Origin: Rugamonas aquatica
Lineage (GTDB): Bacteria > Pseudomonadota > Gammaproteobacteria > Burkholderiales > Burkholderiaceae_D
Length of the DNA: 64,000 nucleotides
Reading direction: 5' to 3'
Assembly: GCF_009380215.1 (NCBI RefSeq)
Contig: NZ_WHUG01000014.1
Span: forward strand, 107,281 to 171,280
In this document: positions 16,091-24,635 of the stretch, piece by piece
Numbering within the stretch: the first letter of the stretch is position 1
Layout of the letters: each line of letters begins with the position of its first letter
Made by a program: the position numbers and the translations under genes
Notes under the pieces: generated by a model
Told to the model about the DNA's origin: nothing
Databases searched by the model: none
What the model saw: the letters and a program-made list of their open reading frames with translations, nothing else

Positions 16091-16558
16091 TTATTTGCTG
16101 CCGGGTTCCTTGATCAGCCGGTGCACCAGCACCGGCGTTTTGGCGTGCGACAACACCTTGTTGGTCACGCTGCCCAGCAGCAGCTGGCCCCAGCCGCTGC
16201 GGCCGTGCGAACCCATGAAGATCAGGTCGCAACGGTGTTTTTCCGCCACATCGACGATCTTCAGCGCCGCGCTTTCCGCGAACGCCGTCACCGCCTCGCA
16301 GGGCACGCCGCGCCTGGCGCAGGAATCGACCACGTCCTGCGTGTGTTCCTGGCCAGCGCGCAGCATGGCGGCGCGGTATTCGTCCTCGCTGGGGTAACTG
16401 GGCGGGATGATCTCGACGTAGATCGGATACTGGTACTCGGGCGCCACGAACAGCACCAGCACCTCGGCCTTCATCTGTTCGGCAAAGGCCACGCCGGCGC
16501 AGGCGGTTTTACTGGAAACGGCGGAGCCGTCGGTGGTAATCAAGATTTTGCGGTACAT
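16091..16558 (-). CDS. Universal stress protein UspA
   Basis: 155 residues, one Usp domain: MYRKILITTDGSAVSSKT at the N-terminus and the ATP-binding motif GSHGRSGWGQLLLGSVTN (G-2x-G-9x-G-S). Usp proteins of this class are commonly induced by oxygen limitation or growth arrest. A strong ribosome site (AAGGAGG) precedes the ATG, and an FNR-type palindrome lies 77-90 bp upstream of the start codon. Confidence 0.92.
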   Translation of the reverse strand: MYRKILITTDGSAVSSKTACAGVAFAEQMKAEVLVLFVAPEYQYPIYVEIIPPSYPSEDEYRAAMLRAGQEHTQDVVDSCARRGVPCEAVTAFAESAALKIVDVAEKHRCDLIFMGSHGRSGWGQLLLGSVTNKVLSHAKTPVLVHRLIKEPGSK

Positions 16559-16948
16559 GACGAACCTCCTTTTAAAACCAGCTGGCTGCTCTTAATTGTA
16601 GTCCCGATTTACATTATTGTTAGTATGGAAAGACTTGATGATTATCAAATAAAAGCAGTTTATCCCGTAGCGCTCGTGTTGGCTTTCATACTTTTTACCT
16701 GCTTTTTTTGCACCCGAGCACTACTTTTGTGTCTCAAGGCGTGTTTTGTCGATCTAACCAATGTTAGTATCTCCAAATACAACGAAACTTGGCTTGGACC
16801 CGGAGCGCAGGGCAGGCGACCCTACTCCGGGATTGAATAATCTGGCTGCGCCCTGCTACACTCGGGTAAGTGCGTTATATTGCCGAGCGTCATCACAGAC
16901 AAGCAAGTTTAGGGCAGCAATTTTACAAATTATGGAGAAGCAGGGATT
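16559..16948. other. 390-bp regulatory region between uspA and cheZ
   Basis: No supported gene. It contains the FNR-type box at 16635-16648 and a GC-rich hairpin at 16799-16831. A 71-codon open frame (16625-16840) with one hydrophobic stretch lacks a ribosome site. Most of the left 200 bp is A+T-rich, as expected for promoters. Confidence 0.6.
16635..16648 (-). promoter_or_regulatory. FNR/Anr-type binding site upstream of uspA
   Basis: TTGAT-GATT-ATCAA is a perfect match to the FNR consensus TTGAT-N4-ATCAA. It is centred about 83 bp upstream of the uspA start on the minus strand, a reasonable activator distance from a promoter in the A+T-rich stretch between. The Crp/Fnr-type regulator at 14257-15117 has the matching recognition residues. 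Confidence 0.75.
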
Positions 16949-17776
16949 ATGACCAACGCCGCTGACGATTTCGACGCATTATTTGATGAAGTGTCTGCTC
17001 AGAGCAAGACCGCAGCGCCCGCTCCAGCGCCTGCTCCCGCACCAGCTTCGGCGGAAGACGACCTGGAAAGCCTGTTCGACGAAGTCTCGTCGGCCCGGCC
17101 CGCGGATGCCGTGGCTGCCGCGCCTGCTCCAGCTCCTGCGGCCACCGCCGCCGCGCCGGCTGAAGGCGCCGAGGGCGAAGACAAGCCGATGTTCGAACGC
17201 CTGGGCGGCATCGTGCGCCTGCTGCACGATTCGCTGCGCGAACTGGGCTACGACAAGGCGCTGACCGAAGCGTCGTCGCAGATCAACGACGCCCAGGATC
17301 GCCTCGAATACGTCGCCACCCTGACCGAACAAGCCGCCAACAAGGTGCTCAACACCCTGGACGAAGGCATGCCGGAGCAGGACACGCTGTCGAAAAAATC
17401 CAAGGACATGGAAAACCGCTGGGCCGACCTGTTCGCAGGCAAGCTGAGCCTGGACCAGTTCAAGCAACTGGCCGGCGACTCGCAAGCCTTCGCCGTGGCC
17501 GTGTCGGCCGCCACCGAAGCGGAGAAAGCCCGTCTGCTGGAAATCATGATGGCCCAGGACTTCCAGGACATCACCGGCCAGCTGATCAAGAAAGTCGTGA
17601 CCATCACCAAGACGGTGGAACACGAACTGGCAGAACTGCTGCGCGACAATGCGCCGCCGGCGGTACGCGAGAAAATCGCGCAAAAAGAAGTGTCCCTGAT
17701 GTCCGGCCCGTCGGCTCCTGCCGTCGCGCTGAACCAGGACAATGTCGACGACCTGCTTGCTGACCTGGGATTCTAA
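16949..17776 (+). CDS. cheZ: Protein phosphatase CheZ
   Basis: 275 residues. CheZ removes phosphate from CheY-P at the flagellar motor or receptor cluster. The phosphatase motif MAQDFQDITGQ carries the catalytic Gln (Q206), and the C-terminal peptide NVDDLLADLGF is the CheY-binding helix. Upstream of the four-helix domain, residues 1-75 are an Ala/Pro-rich linker containing two similar acidic motifs, DDFDALFDEV (7-16) and DDLESLFDEV. The stop overlaps the cheA start (TAATG), so they are translationally coupled. Confidence 0.92.
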   Translation: MTNAADDFDALFDEVSAQSKTAAPAPAPAPAPASAEDDLESLFDEVSSARPADAVAAAPAPAPAATAAAPAEGAEGEDKPMFERLGGIVRLLHDSLRELGYDKALTEASSQINDAQDRLEYVATLTEQAANKVLNTLDEGMPEQDTLSKKSKDMENRWADLFAGKLSLDQFKQLAGDSQAFAVAVSAATEAEKARLLEIMMAQDFQDITGQLIKKVVTITKTVEHELAELLRDNAPPAVREKIAQKEVSLMSGPSAPAVALNQDNVDDLLADLGF

Positions 17777-19674
17777 TGGACGATATGCTCAAGGATTTCG
17801 TCGTCGAGGCGATGGATCTTGCGGTCAACGTTGAAGAGCATCTGCTGCGGCTCGAACGCGACCCGGACAATAAAGAGACGCTCAATGCGGTGTTCCGTTC
17901 CTTCCACACCATCAAGGGCGGCGCCGGTTTCATGGGCTTGCCTGCACTGGTGGCGGCCTGCCACCTGACCGAGAATCTGTTCGACGCGCTGCGCACCGGC
18001 GCCGCGCCGGTCACGCCGATCGCGATCGAGGCGGCGCTGCAAGCGTCGGGCTTCGTGGCCGACCAGCTGGCCGAACTGAACAACGGCGCCGAGCCGGACA
18101 GCCTGCCGGCCATGCCGAAGGATCTGGAAGTCATCCTGACCGACGCCATCGAAGGCAAGACCACCGCTGCTCCGGCCAAGGCCGCCGCGCCGGCGCCAGC
18201 CCCTGCGGCTGCGCCGGCCGCCGCCGCCGCTCCGGTCGCCGCGCAAGCGTCGGCGCCGTCGGCCGACGGCCTGGACTGGGAAGGCATGTACGAAGCCGTG
18301 ATGCCGGCCGGTAGCTACACCAAGCCTGCGGCCTCCGCCGCGGCGCCGGCGGCACAGGCGCCGTCCGCGCCCATCCCTGCCGCCGAACTGGCTGCCGTCG
18401 TGGCCGCCGTGCACGCCGCCGCGCCTGCATCTTCGCCAGCCAAGCGCGAAGCCGCCGAGAAACGCGAAGAGCGTCCGCACGCCGCGCCGGCCAAGGAAGA
18501 ATCGATCCGCGTCGACGCCGTCAAGCTGGATGCGCTGCTGGAAGTGGCCGGCGAATCGGTGCAGGCCGCCAACCAGGCCGCCGTGCTGCTGGAACGCCTG
18601 CTGCAATTCAAGTTCGAAGGCCAGGCCCAGACCCTGATGGCGACGCTGGCGGAAACGCTGGAACGCGCCTCGCGCTACTCCACCGAACTGCAGCGCGCCA
18701 CGCTGGCGACCCGCATGCAGCCGGTCGGCCGCCTGTTCCAGAAGTTCCCGCGCCTGGTGCGCGAACTGGCGAAAGACCTGGGCAAGGACGTCGAACTGAC
18801 CATCGAAGGCGCGGAGACCGAAGTCGACCGCGTGGTGGTGGACAGCCTGTACGATCCGCTGGTGCACATGCTGCGCAACTCGCTGGACCACGGCGTCGAA
18901 TCGCCGGAAGACCGCCTGGCCGCAGGCAAGCCGGCCAAGTCCTATATTTCGCTCAAAGCATGGCAAGAAGCAAATAGCGTTATGATTGTGCTTCAGGACG
19001 ACGGCAAGGGCATGGATCCGGTGGTGCTGCGCACCAAGGCCCAGCAAAAAGGCTTGATCTCGGAATCGGTGCAGCTGACCAACGACGAATGCTTCCAGCT
19101 GGTATTCTTGCCGGGCTTCTCGACCAAGGAAGTCGCCTCCAGCGTGTCCGGCCGCGGCGTCGGCATGGACGTGGTGAAGACCGCCGTGGAGAAAAACCGC
19201 GGCGCCATCCACATCGAATCCGCGCTGGGCAAGGGCACCAAGTTCGCCATCCGCCTGCCGATCGAGCTGTCGATCGTGCCGACCATGCTGGTCTCGACCT
19301 CGGGCGCCGCGCTGGCGCTGCCGATGGCCGTGGTACAGCGCGTGGTCGAGCTGCCGGAAGTGTTCATGGAAGTGGGCGGCGCGCCGGTGCTGAAAGACCA
19401 GGGCCGTCCGCTGCCGGTGCGCTCGCTGGCCGATTCGCTGGGCTACGAGAGCTGCCGCGAGAAGGTGGGTATTGTTGTCGCTGCACCACAGCCGTACATT
19501 CTGGCGGTGGAAGCGGTCGACGGTACTGCCGACCTCGTAATTAAACCGATGACCGCGATTACCGTCGAGGGCATTACCGGCACCGCGCGTTCGGCCGAAG
19601 GCGAACTGGTGCTAGTGGTGGGCCTATCGTTCCTAATGGACGGATGTCGAGGTAGTGTACGCATGGCGGCCTAG
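17776..19674 (+). CDS. cheA: Chemotaxis histidine kinase CheA (no P2 domain)
   Basis: 632 residues. HPt domain 1-105 with phospho-His H44 (HTIKGGAGF). Residues about 125-250 are an Ala/Pro-rich linker without a recognisable P2 CheY/CheB-docking domain. The dimerisation domain follows (IRVDAVKLDALLEVAGE), then the ATPase with N-box HMLRNSLDHGVE and G boxes DDGKGMD and GRGVGMDVV, and a C-terminal CheW-like domain. Absence of P2 suggests slower or more promiscuous transfer to the response regulator. No cheW, cheY or receptor gene is adjacent, so the pair probably complements components encoded elsewhere. Confidence 0.92.
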   Translation: MDDMLKDFVVEAMDLAVNVEEHLLRLERDPDNKETLNAVFRSFHTIKGGAGFMGLPALVAACHLTENLFDALRTGAAPVTPIAIEAALQASGFVADQLAELNNGAEPDSLPAMPKDLEVILTDAIEGKTTAAPAKAAAPAPAPAAAPAAAAAPVAAQASAPSADGLDWEGMYEAVMPAGSYTKPAASAAAPAAQAPSAPIPAAELAAVVAAVHAAAPASSPAKREAAEKREERPHAAPAKEESIRVDAVKLDALLEVAGESVQAANQAAVLLERLLQFKFEGQAQTLMATLAETLERASRYSTELQRATLATRMQPVGRLFQKFPRLVRELAKDLGKDVELTIEGAETEVDRVVVDSLYDPLVHMLRNSLDHGVESPEDRLAAGKPAKSYISLKAWQEANSVMIVLQDDGKGMDPVVLRTKAQQKGLISESVQLTNDECFQLVFLPGFSTKEVASSVSGRGVGMDVVKTAVEKNRGAIHIESALGKGTKFAIRLPIELSIVPTMLVSTSGAALALPMAVVQRVVELPEVFMEVGGAPVLKDQGRPLPVRSLADSLGYESCREKVGIVVAAPQPYILAVEAVDGTADLVIKPMTAITVEGITGTARSAEGELVLVVGLSFLMDGCRGSVRMAA

Positions 19675-19700
19675 TCTGAGGACAGGGCCAGATAGACCAA

Positions 19701-19728
19701 AAGCCTGCGTTCACGCAGGCTTTTTTTT
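19701..19728 (+). terminator. Rho-independent terminator after cheA
   Basis: AAGCCTGCG-TTCA-CGCAGGCTT (19701-19722) followed by a run of T. Confidence 0.92.
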
Positions 19729-19915
19729 ATTCGTAGTTTTATTTTCAATACCGAATTTTGCAAAAGGAGTCATAAAAAGTGTATCGGTAGGCGGAACTGC
19801 ATCGGCTCACGAGGCCGGCCAGCGGCGGCCGCTACCGCATTGCACAATATGGCATAATCGAAGTGGATCACTCACACAGGCAGCAGTAGTTCCCTTGATT
19901 GGGTACTCATAAATC

Positions 19916-21319
19916 ATGATGAAGACGCTTTACGACAAACTCTGGGAATCCCACGTGGTCAAGGCCGAGGAAGACGGCACCACGATCTTGTACATCGACC
20001 GTCACCTGGTACACGAAGTCACCAGCCCTCAGGCCTTCGACGGCCTGCGCGCCGCCGGCCGCCAGCCGTGGCGCATCTCGGCCAATCTGGCCGTGGCCGA
20101 CCACAACGTGCCGACCACCTCGCGCGCCGAAGGCATCGCCGATCCGGTCTCGCGCCTGCAGGTGGAAACGCTGGACAACAACGCCAAGTCCTACGGCCTG
20201 ACGTATTTCAACATGAACGACAAGCGCCAGGGCATCGTCCACGTGATCGGACCTGAGCAGGGCGCGACCTTGCCTGGCATGACGGTGGTGTGCGGCGACT
20301 CGCACACCTCCACCCACGGCGCGTTCGGCGCGCTGGCGCACGGCATCGGCACCTCCGAAGTGGAACACGTGCTGGCCACCCAGACGCTGCTGCAAAAGAA
20401 ATCCAAAGCCATGCTGGTGCAGGTCGACGGCGCGCTGCCGGCCGGCGTCACCGCCAAGGACGTGGTGCTGGCCATCATCGGCAAGATCGGCACCGCCGGC
20501 GGCACCGGCTACTGTATCGAGTTCGGCGGTTCGACCATCCGCGCGCTGTCGATGGAAGGCCGGATGACGGTCTGTAATATGGCGATCGAAGCGGGCGCGC
20601 GCGCCGGCATCATCGGCGTCGACGACACCACCATCGACTACGTCAAGGGCCGTCCATTCTCGCCGGCAGGGCCGCACTGGGACCGCGCGGTTGATTACTG
20701 GCGCACGCTGCACAGCGACGCCGGCGCCAGGTTCGACCTGGTCGTCACGCTCAACGCCGCCGAGATCAAGCCGCAAGTGACCTGGGGCACCTCGCCGGAA
20801 ATGGTAACGTCGATCGACGGCCGCGTGCCGGATCCGGACCAGGAAAAGGATAGCGTCAAGCGCGACGCCATCGAGAAGGCGCTGGTCTACATGAACCTGA
20901 AGCCGAACACCGCGATCGAGGACATCCGCATCGACAAGGTTTTCATCGGCTCCTGCACCAACTCGCGCATCGAGGATTTGCGCGCCGCCGCCGATGTGGT
21001 GCGCGGCAAGCACCGCGCCTCCAACGTCAAGCTGGCGCTGGTGGTGCCGGGCTCCGGCCTGGTCAAGGCGCAAGCCGAGAAGGAAGGCCTGGACCGCGTG
21101 TTCCGCGACGCCGGTTTCGAATGGCGCGAGCCGGGCTGCTCGATGTGCCTGGCGATGAACGCCGACCGCCTGGAACCGGGCGAGCGCTGCGCCTCCACCT
21201 CGAACCGCAATTTTGAAGGACGCCAAGGTCAGGGCGGACGCACCCATCTGGTGTCTCCAGCCATGGCGGCGGCAGCCGGTATCGCCGGCCACTTCGTCGA
21301 CGTACGCGCACTACGTTAA
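19916..21319 (+). CDS. leuC: 3-isopropylmalate dehydratase large subunit LeuC
   Basis: 467 residues. It isomerises 2- to 3-isopropylmalate in leucine synthesis together with LeuD. Aconitase-type Fe-S ligands are visible in FIGSCTNSRIEDL and GCSMCLAMN, and the substrate loops include CGDSHTSTHGAFG. Two adjacent ATGs (19916 and 19919) could start the protein; the difference is one residue. Normal length. It heads leuC-entericidin-leuD-leuB. Confidence 0.97.
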   Translation: MMKTLYDKLWESHVVKAEEDGTTILYIDRHLVHEVTSPQAFDGLRAAGRQPWRISANLAVADHNVPTTSRAEGIADPVSRLQVETLDNNAKSYGLTYFNMNDKRQGIVHVIGPEQGATLPGMTVVCGDSHTSTHGAFGALAHGIGTSEVEHVLATQTLLQKKSKAMLVQVDGALPAGVTAKDVVLAIIGKIGTAGGTGYCIEFGGSTIRALSMEGRMTVCNMAIEAGARAGIIGVDDTTIDYVKGRPFSPAGPHWDRAVDYWRTLHSDAGARFDLVVTLNAAEIKPQVTWGTSPEMVTSIDGRVPDPDQEKDSVKRDAIEKALVYMNLKPNTAIEDIRIDKVFIGSCTNSRIEDLRAAADVVRGKHRASNVKLALVVPGSGLVKAQAEKEGLDRVFRDAGFEWREPGCSMCLAMNADRLEPGERCASTSNRNFEGRQGQGGRTHLVSPAMAAAAGIAGHFVDVRALR

Positions 21320-21351
21320 TTTTTACTCTCCTACCCACCGAGAACAACATC

Positions 21352-21474
21352 ATGAAAAAACTGATCGCACTGACCCTCTTCGCTCTGACTATCACCGGCT
21401 GCAACACCATTGCCGGCGTCGGCAAAGATGTACAGAAAGCCGGCCAGGCGGTGCAGGGCGCCGCGGGCCATTAA
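21352..21474 (+). CDS. Entericidin A/B family small lipoprotein
   Basis: 40 residues, MKKLIALTLFALTITGC then a short polar tail (NTIAGVGKDVQKAGQAV). The lipobox ITGC gives a lipidated Cys17, leaving a mature peptide of 24 residues typical of entericidins, membrane lipoproteins linked with stress-induced lysis and antidote functions in enterobacteria. It lies between leuC (33 nt upstream) and leuD (54 nt downstream), inside the leucine operon. Its role in this setting is not known. Confidence 0.85.
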   Translation: MKKLIALTLFALTITGCNTIAGVGKDVQKAGQAVQGAAGH

Positions 21475-21528
21475 ACCCGACCCCGACGGCCGGCGCCAGG
21501 GTGCGCCGCCGTCAATTGAGTGAGCATC

Positions 21529-22176
21529 ATGGATAAATTTACGATCTACGAAGGACTGGTTGCACCGCTGGACCGCGCCAATGTCGACACCGACGCCATC
21601 ATTCCGAAGCAATTCCTGAAGTCCATCCACCGCACCGGCTTCGGCCCGAACCTGTTCGACGAGTGGCGCTACCTGGACCACGGCGAACCGGGCCAGGACA
21701 ACAGCAAGCGTCCGCTCAATCCCGACTTCGTGCTCAACGAGGCACGCTACCAGGGCGCATCGATCCTGCTGGCGCGCAAGAACTTCGGCTGCGGCTCCTC
21801 GCGCGAGCACGCGCCGTGGGCGCTGGACCAGTACGGCTTCCGCGCCATCATCGCGCCTTCGTTCGCCGACATCTTCTTTAACAACTGCTACAAGAGCGGC
21901 TTGTTGCCCATCGTATTGCCTGAAGCGCAGGTCGATCACCTGTTCAATGAAGTCAAGGCCTTCCCCGGTTATCGCCTGGTGGTCGACCTTGAACAGCAGC
22001 GCATCTCCACCAGCAATGGCAGCGTCTCCTATCCCTTCGAGATCGACGCCTTCCGCAAATACTGCCTGATGAACGGGCTCGACGATATCGGCCTGACGCT
22101 GCGTCACGCCGACGCTATCCGCGGCTTTGAAGAGCGCCATCTGGCAACCCAACCTTGGTTGGCCAACGTCATCTAA
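21529..22176 (+). CDS. leuD: 3-isopropylmalate dehydratase small subunit LeuD
   Basis: 215 residues starting MDKFTIYEGLVAPLDRANVD; this ATG matches family N-termini, while an upstream GTG (21520) would add three residues. Conserved TDAIIPKQFLKSI and the swivel-domain motif NFGCGSSREHAPWAL are intact. It forms the LeuCD heterodimer. Fourteen nucleotides separate it from leuB. Confidence 0.96.
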   Translation: MDKFTIYEGLVAPLDRANVDTDAIIPKQFLKSIHRTGFGPNLFDEWRYLDHGEPGQDNSKRPLNPDFVLNEARYQGASILLARKNFGCGSSREHAPWALDQYGFRAIIAPSFADIFFNNCYKSGLLPIVLPEAQVDHLFNEVKAFPGYRLVVDLEQQRISTSNGSVSYPFEIDAFRKYCLMNGLDDIGLTLRHADAIRGFEERHLATQPWLANVI

Positions 22177-22189
22177 TCGAAGAAGAACT

Positions 22190-23260
22190 ATGAAAATCGC
22201 TATCCTCCCGGGCGATGGTATCGGCCCGGAAATCGTCGCGCAAGCTGTCAAAGTCCTGAACGTGCTGGGCGAAAAATTTGAGCTGGAAAGCGCGCCGGTC
22301 GGCGGCGCCGGCTACGCGGCCCACGGCCATCCTCTGCCGGAAGGCACGCTGGCGCTGGCGAAAGCGGCCGACGCGGTGCTGTTCGGCGCCGTCGGCGATT
22401 ACCAGTACGACACGCTGGAACGCGCACTGCGTCCCGAGCAGGCGATCCTGGGCCTGCGCAAGCAGCTGGGCCTGTTCGCCAATCTGCGTCCGGCCATCCT
22501 GTATCCGGACCTGGCCAATGCCTCGACGCTGAAGCCTGAAGTGGTGTCCGGCCTGGACATCCTGATCATCCGCGAACTGACCGGCGACATTTACTTCGGC
22601 CAGCCGCGCGGCGTGCGCGAATGCCCGGACGGCGCCTTCAAGGGCCAGCGCGAAGGCTACGACACCATGCGCTATGCCGAAGGCGAAATCCGCCGCATCG
22701 CCCATGTGGCGTTCCAGGCTGCGCAGAAGCGCGGCAAGCGCCTGACCAGCGTGGACAAGGCCAATGTGCTGGAGACCTTCCAGTTCTGGAAAGACATCGT
22801 CACCGACGTGCACAAGGAATACCCTGACGTGGCGCTGGAGCATATGTACGTCGACAACGCCGCGATGCAGCTGGTGCGCGCGCCGAAGAAGTTCGACGTC
22901 ATCGTCACCGGCAATATGTTCGGCGACATCCTGTCCGACCAGGCGGCGATGCTGACCGGTTCGATCGGCATGTTGCCATCGGCCTCGCTGGACGCCAACA
23001 ACAAGGGCCTGTACGAGCCGTCGCACGGTTCCGCGCCTGACATCGCCGGCAAGGGCATCGCCAATCCGCTGGCGACGATTCTGTCGGCCGCGATGATGCT
23101 GCGCTACTCGCTGAACAAGGCCGAACAGGCCGACCGCATCGAAAACGCCGTCAAGCACGTGCTGTCGCAAGGCCTGCGCACCGCCGACATCTTCGAAGCC
23201 GGCACCACCAAGGTGGGCACGGAAGAGATGGGCAACGCGGTGGTCAAGGCGCTGTCGTAA
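22190..23260 (+). CDS. leuB: 3-isopropylmalate dehydrogenase LeuB
   Basis: 356 residues from the ATG at 22190, just after GAAGAAG, with the N-terminus MKIAILPGDGIGPEI. Metal and substrate motifs are present: RELTGDIYFG, the YVDNAAMQL metal/substrate segment and the NAD-binding EPSHGSAPDIAGK loop. It oxidatively decarboxylates 3-isopropylmalate to 2-ketoisocaproate. The upstream open frame is not used. Confidence 0.97.
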   Translation: MKIAILPGDGIGPEIVAQAVKVLNVLGEKFELESAPVGGAGYAAHGHPLPEGTLALAKAADAVLFGAVGDYQYDTLERALRPEQAILGLRKQLGLFANLRPAILYPDLANASTLKPEVVSGLDILIIRELTGDIYFGQPRGVRECPDGAFKGQREGYDTMRYAEGEIRRIAHVAFQAAQKRGKRLTSVDKANVLETFQFWKDIVTDVHKEYPDVALEHMYVDNAAMQLVRAPKKFDVIVTGNMFGDILSDQAAMLTGSIGMLPSASLDANNKGLYEPSHGSAPDIAGKGIANPLATILSAAMMLRYSLNKAEQADRIENAVKHVLSQGLRTADIFEAGTTKVGTEEMGNAVVKALS

Positions 23261-23303
23261 ACGATATAAACGGTATAAAAGAATTCATCACAAGGAAAGC
23301 AAA

Positions 23304-24431
23304 ATGAAACTCGTAGGCTTGGTAGGTTGGCGCGGCATGGTTGGTTCGGTCCTGATGCAGCGCATGCAGGAAGAGGGCGATTTCGCCCACATCGAACCGG
23401 TGTTTTTCACCACCTCGAATCCGGGCGGCGACGCGCCGGCGATGGCGAAGAATGAAACCAAACTGAAAAGCGCGACCGACATCGACGAACTGAAAAAGTG
23501 CGAGATCATCATCTCGTGCCAGGGCGGCGACTACACCACCGAAGTGTTCCCCAAGCTGCGCGCCGCCGGCTGGAACGGTTACTGGATCGACGCCGCCTCC
23601 ACGCTGCGCATGGAGAAAGACGCCGTCATCGTGCTGGACCCGGTCAACCTGCACGTCATCAAGGACGCGCTGGGCAAGGGCGTGAAGAACTACATCGGCG
23701 GCAATTGCACCGTGTCGTGCATGCTGATGGGCCTGGGCGGCCTGTTCCAGCACAACCTGGTCGAGTGGATGACCTCCATGACCTACCAGGCGGCATCGGG
23801 CGGCGGCGCCCAGCACATGCGCGAGCTGCTGACCCAGTTCGGCACCATCAACGCGTCGGTGAAATCGCTGCTGGACAATCCGGCCGCGGCCATCCTGGAA
23901 ATCGACCGCCAGGTGCTGGCTACCCAGCACGGCCTGAGCGCCGAAGAGACCAAGCAGTTCGGCGCGCCGCTGGCCGGCAACCTGATCCCGTGGATCGACA
24001 AGGACCTGGGCAACGGCCAGTCGAAGGAAGAGTGGAAGGGCGGCGCCGAGACCAACAAGATCCTGGGCCTGGGCGCGGACTTCGGTTCGAAAGCCATCCC
24101 GGTCGACGGCCTGTGCGTGCGCATCGGCGCCATGCGCAGCCACTCGCAGGCACTGACCATCAAGCTGAAAAAAGACGTGCCGATCGACGAGATCCACGAC
24201 ATCATCGCCGCCAACAACCAGTGGGTCAAAGTGGTGCCGAACACGCGTGAAGCGTCGGTCAAGGACCTGTCGCCGGCCGCCGCTACCGGCAGCCTGACGA
24301 TACCGGTCGGCCGTCTGCGCAAGATGAGCATGGGCGACGACTACCTGTCCGCCTTCACCGTTGGCGACCAGCTGCTGTGGGGCGCGGCCGAACCGCTGCG
24401 CCGCATGCTGCGCATCGTGCTGGAAAAATAA
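23304..24431 (+). CDS. asd: Aspartate-semialdehyde dehydrogenase
   Basis: 375 residues of the Gram-negative Asd type. NADP-binding GLVGWRGMVGSVL at the N-terminus and catalytic Cys135 in GGNCTVSCML. It makes aspartate semialdehyde for lysine/diaminopimelate, threonine and methionine. It follows leuB by 43 nt with an AAGGAAAG ribosome site and is followed by a strong terminator that closes the leu-asd unit. Confidence 0.97.
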   Translation: MKLVGLVGWRGMVGSVLMQRMQEEGDFAHIEPVFFTTSNPGGDAPAMAKNETKLKSATDIDELKKCEIIISCQGGDYTTEVFPKLRAAGWNGYWIDAASTLRMEKDAVIVLDPVNLHVIKDALGKGVKNYIGGNCTVSCMLMGLGGLFQHNLVEWMTSMTYQAASGGGAQHMRELLTQFGTINASVKSLLDNPAAAILEIDRQVLATQHGLSAEETKQFGAPLAGNLIPWIDKDLGNGQSKEEWKGGAETNKILGLGADFGSKAIPVDGLCVRIGAMRSHSQALTIKLKKDVPIDEIHDIIAANNQWVKVVPNTREASVKDLSPAAATGSLTIPVGRLRKMSMGDDYLSAFTVGDQLLWGAAEPLRRMLRIVLEK

Positions 24432-24458
24432 GCAGCCCTCGGGCAATTGTTAAAGCAG

Positions 24459-24503
24459 AAGGGGTTTTCTCTATGAGCTCTCATAGGGGAAACCCCTTTT
24501 TTT
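24459..24503 (+). terminator. Long rho-independent terminator after asd
   Basis: A continuous stem of about 17-18 bp (with two G-T pairs) from AAGGGGTTTT (24459-24468) to GGAAACCCCTT (24488-24498), tipped by an AGCTCT loop and followed by T residues. Confidence 0.9.
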
Positions 24504-24635
24504 AGTTTAAAGTAGGCATAGACGTTACACATCCTCATGTATCACTAGAGAAACATCGTGCAAAGCTTGCATGCTCTGGAGCATGATGATATGTTGATAT
24601 ATCTGGGAAAGTAACATTTTCCCTCTGACAACCAG

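Noticed and set aside
16625..16840. 71-codon open frame with one hydrophobic helix upstream of cheZ
   Set aside because: No ribosome site, overlap with the FNR box and hairpin, and no recognisable homology; more likely regulatory DNA.
16860..16895. Possible sigma28 flagellar promoter before cheZ (GCCGAGCG)
   Set aside because: No TAAA-type -35 at the required distance; the match is only partial.
19840..19860. Promoter TTGCAC with CATAAT upstream of leuC
   Set aside because: The spacing between the two hexamers is only about 7 bp, so they cannot act together as -35 and -10.
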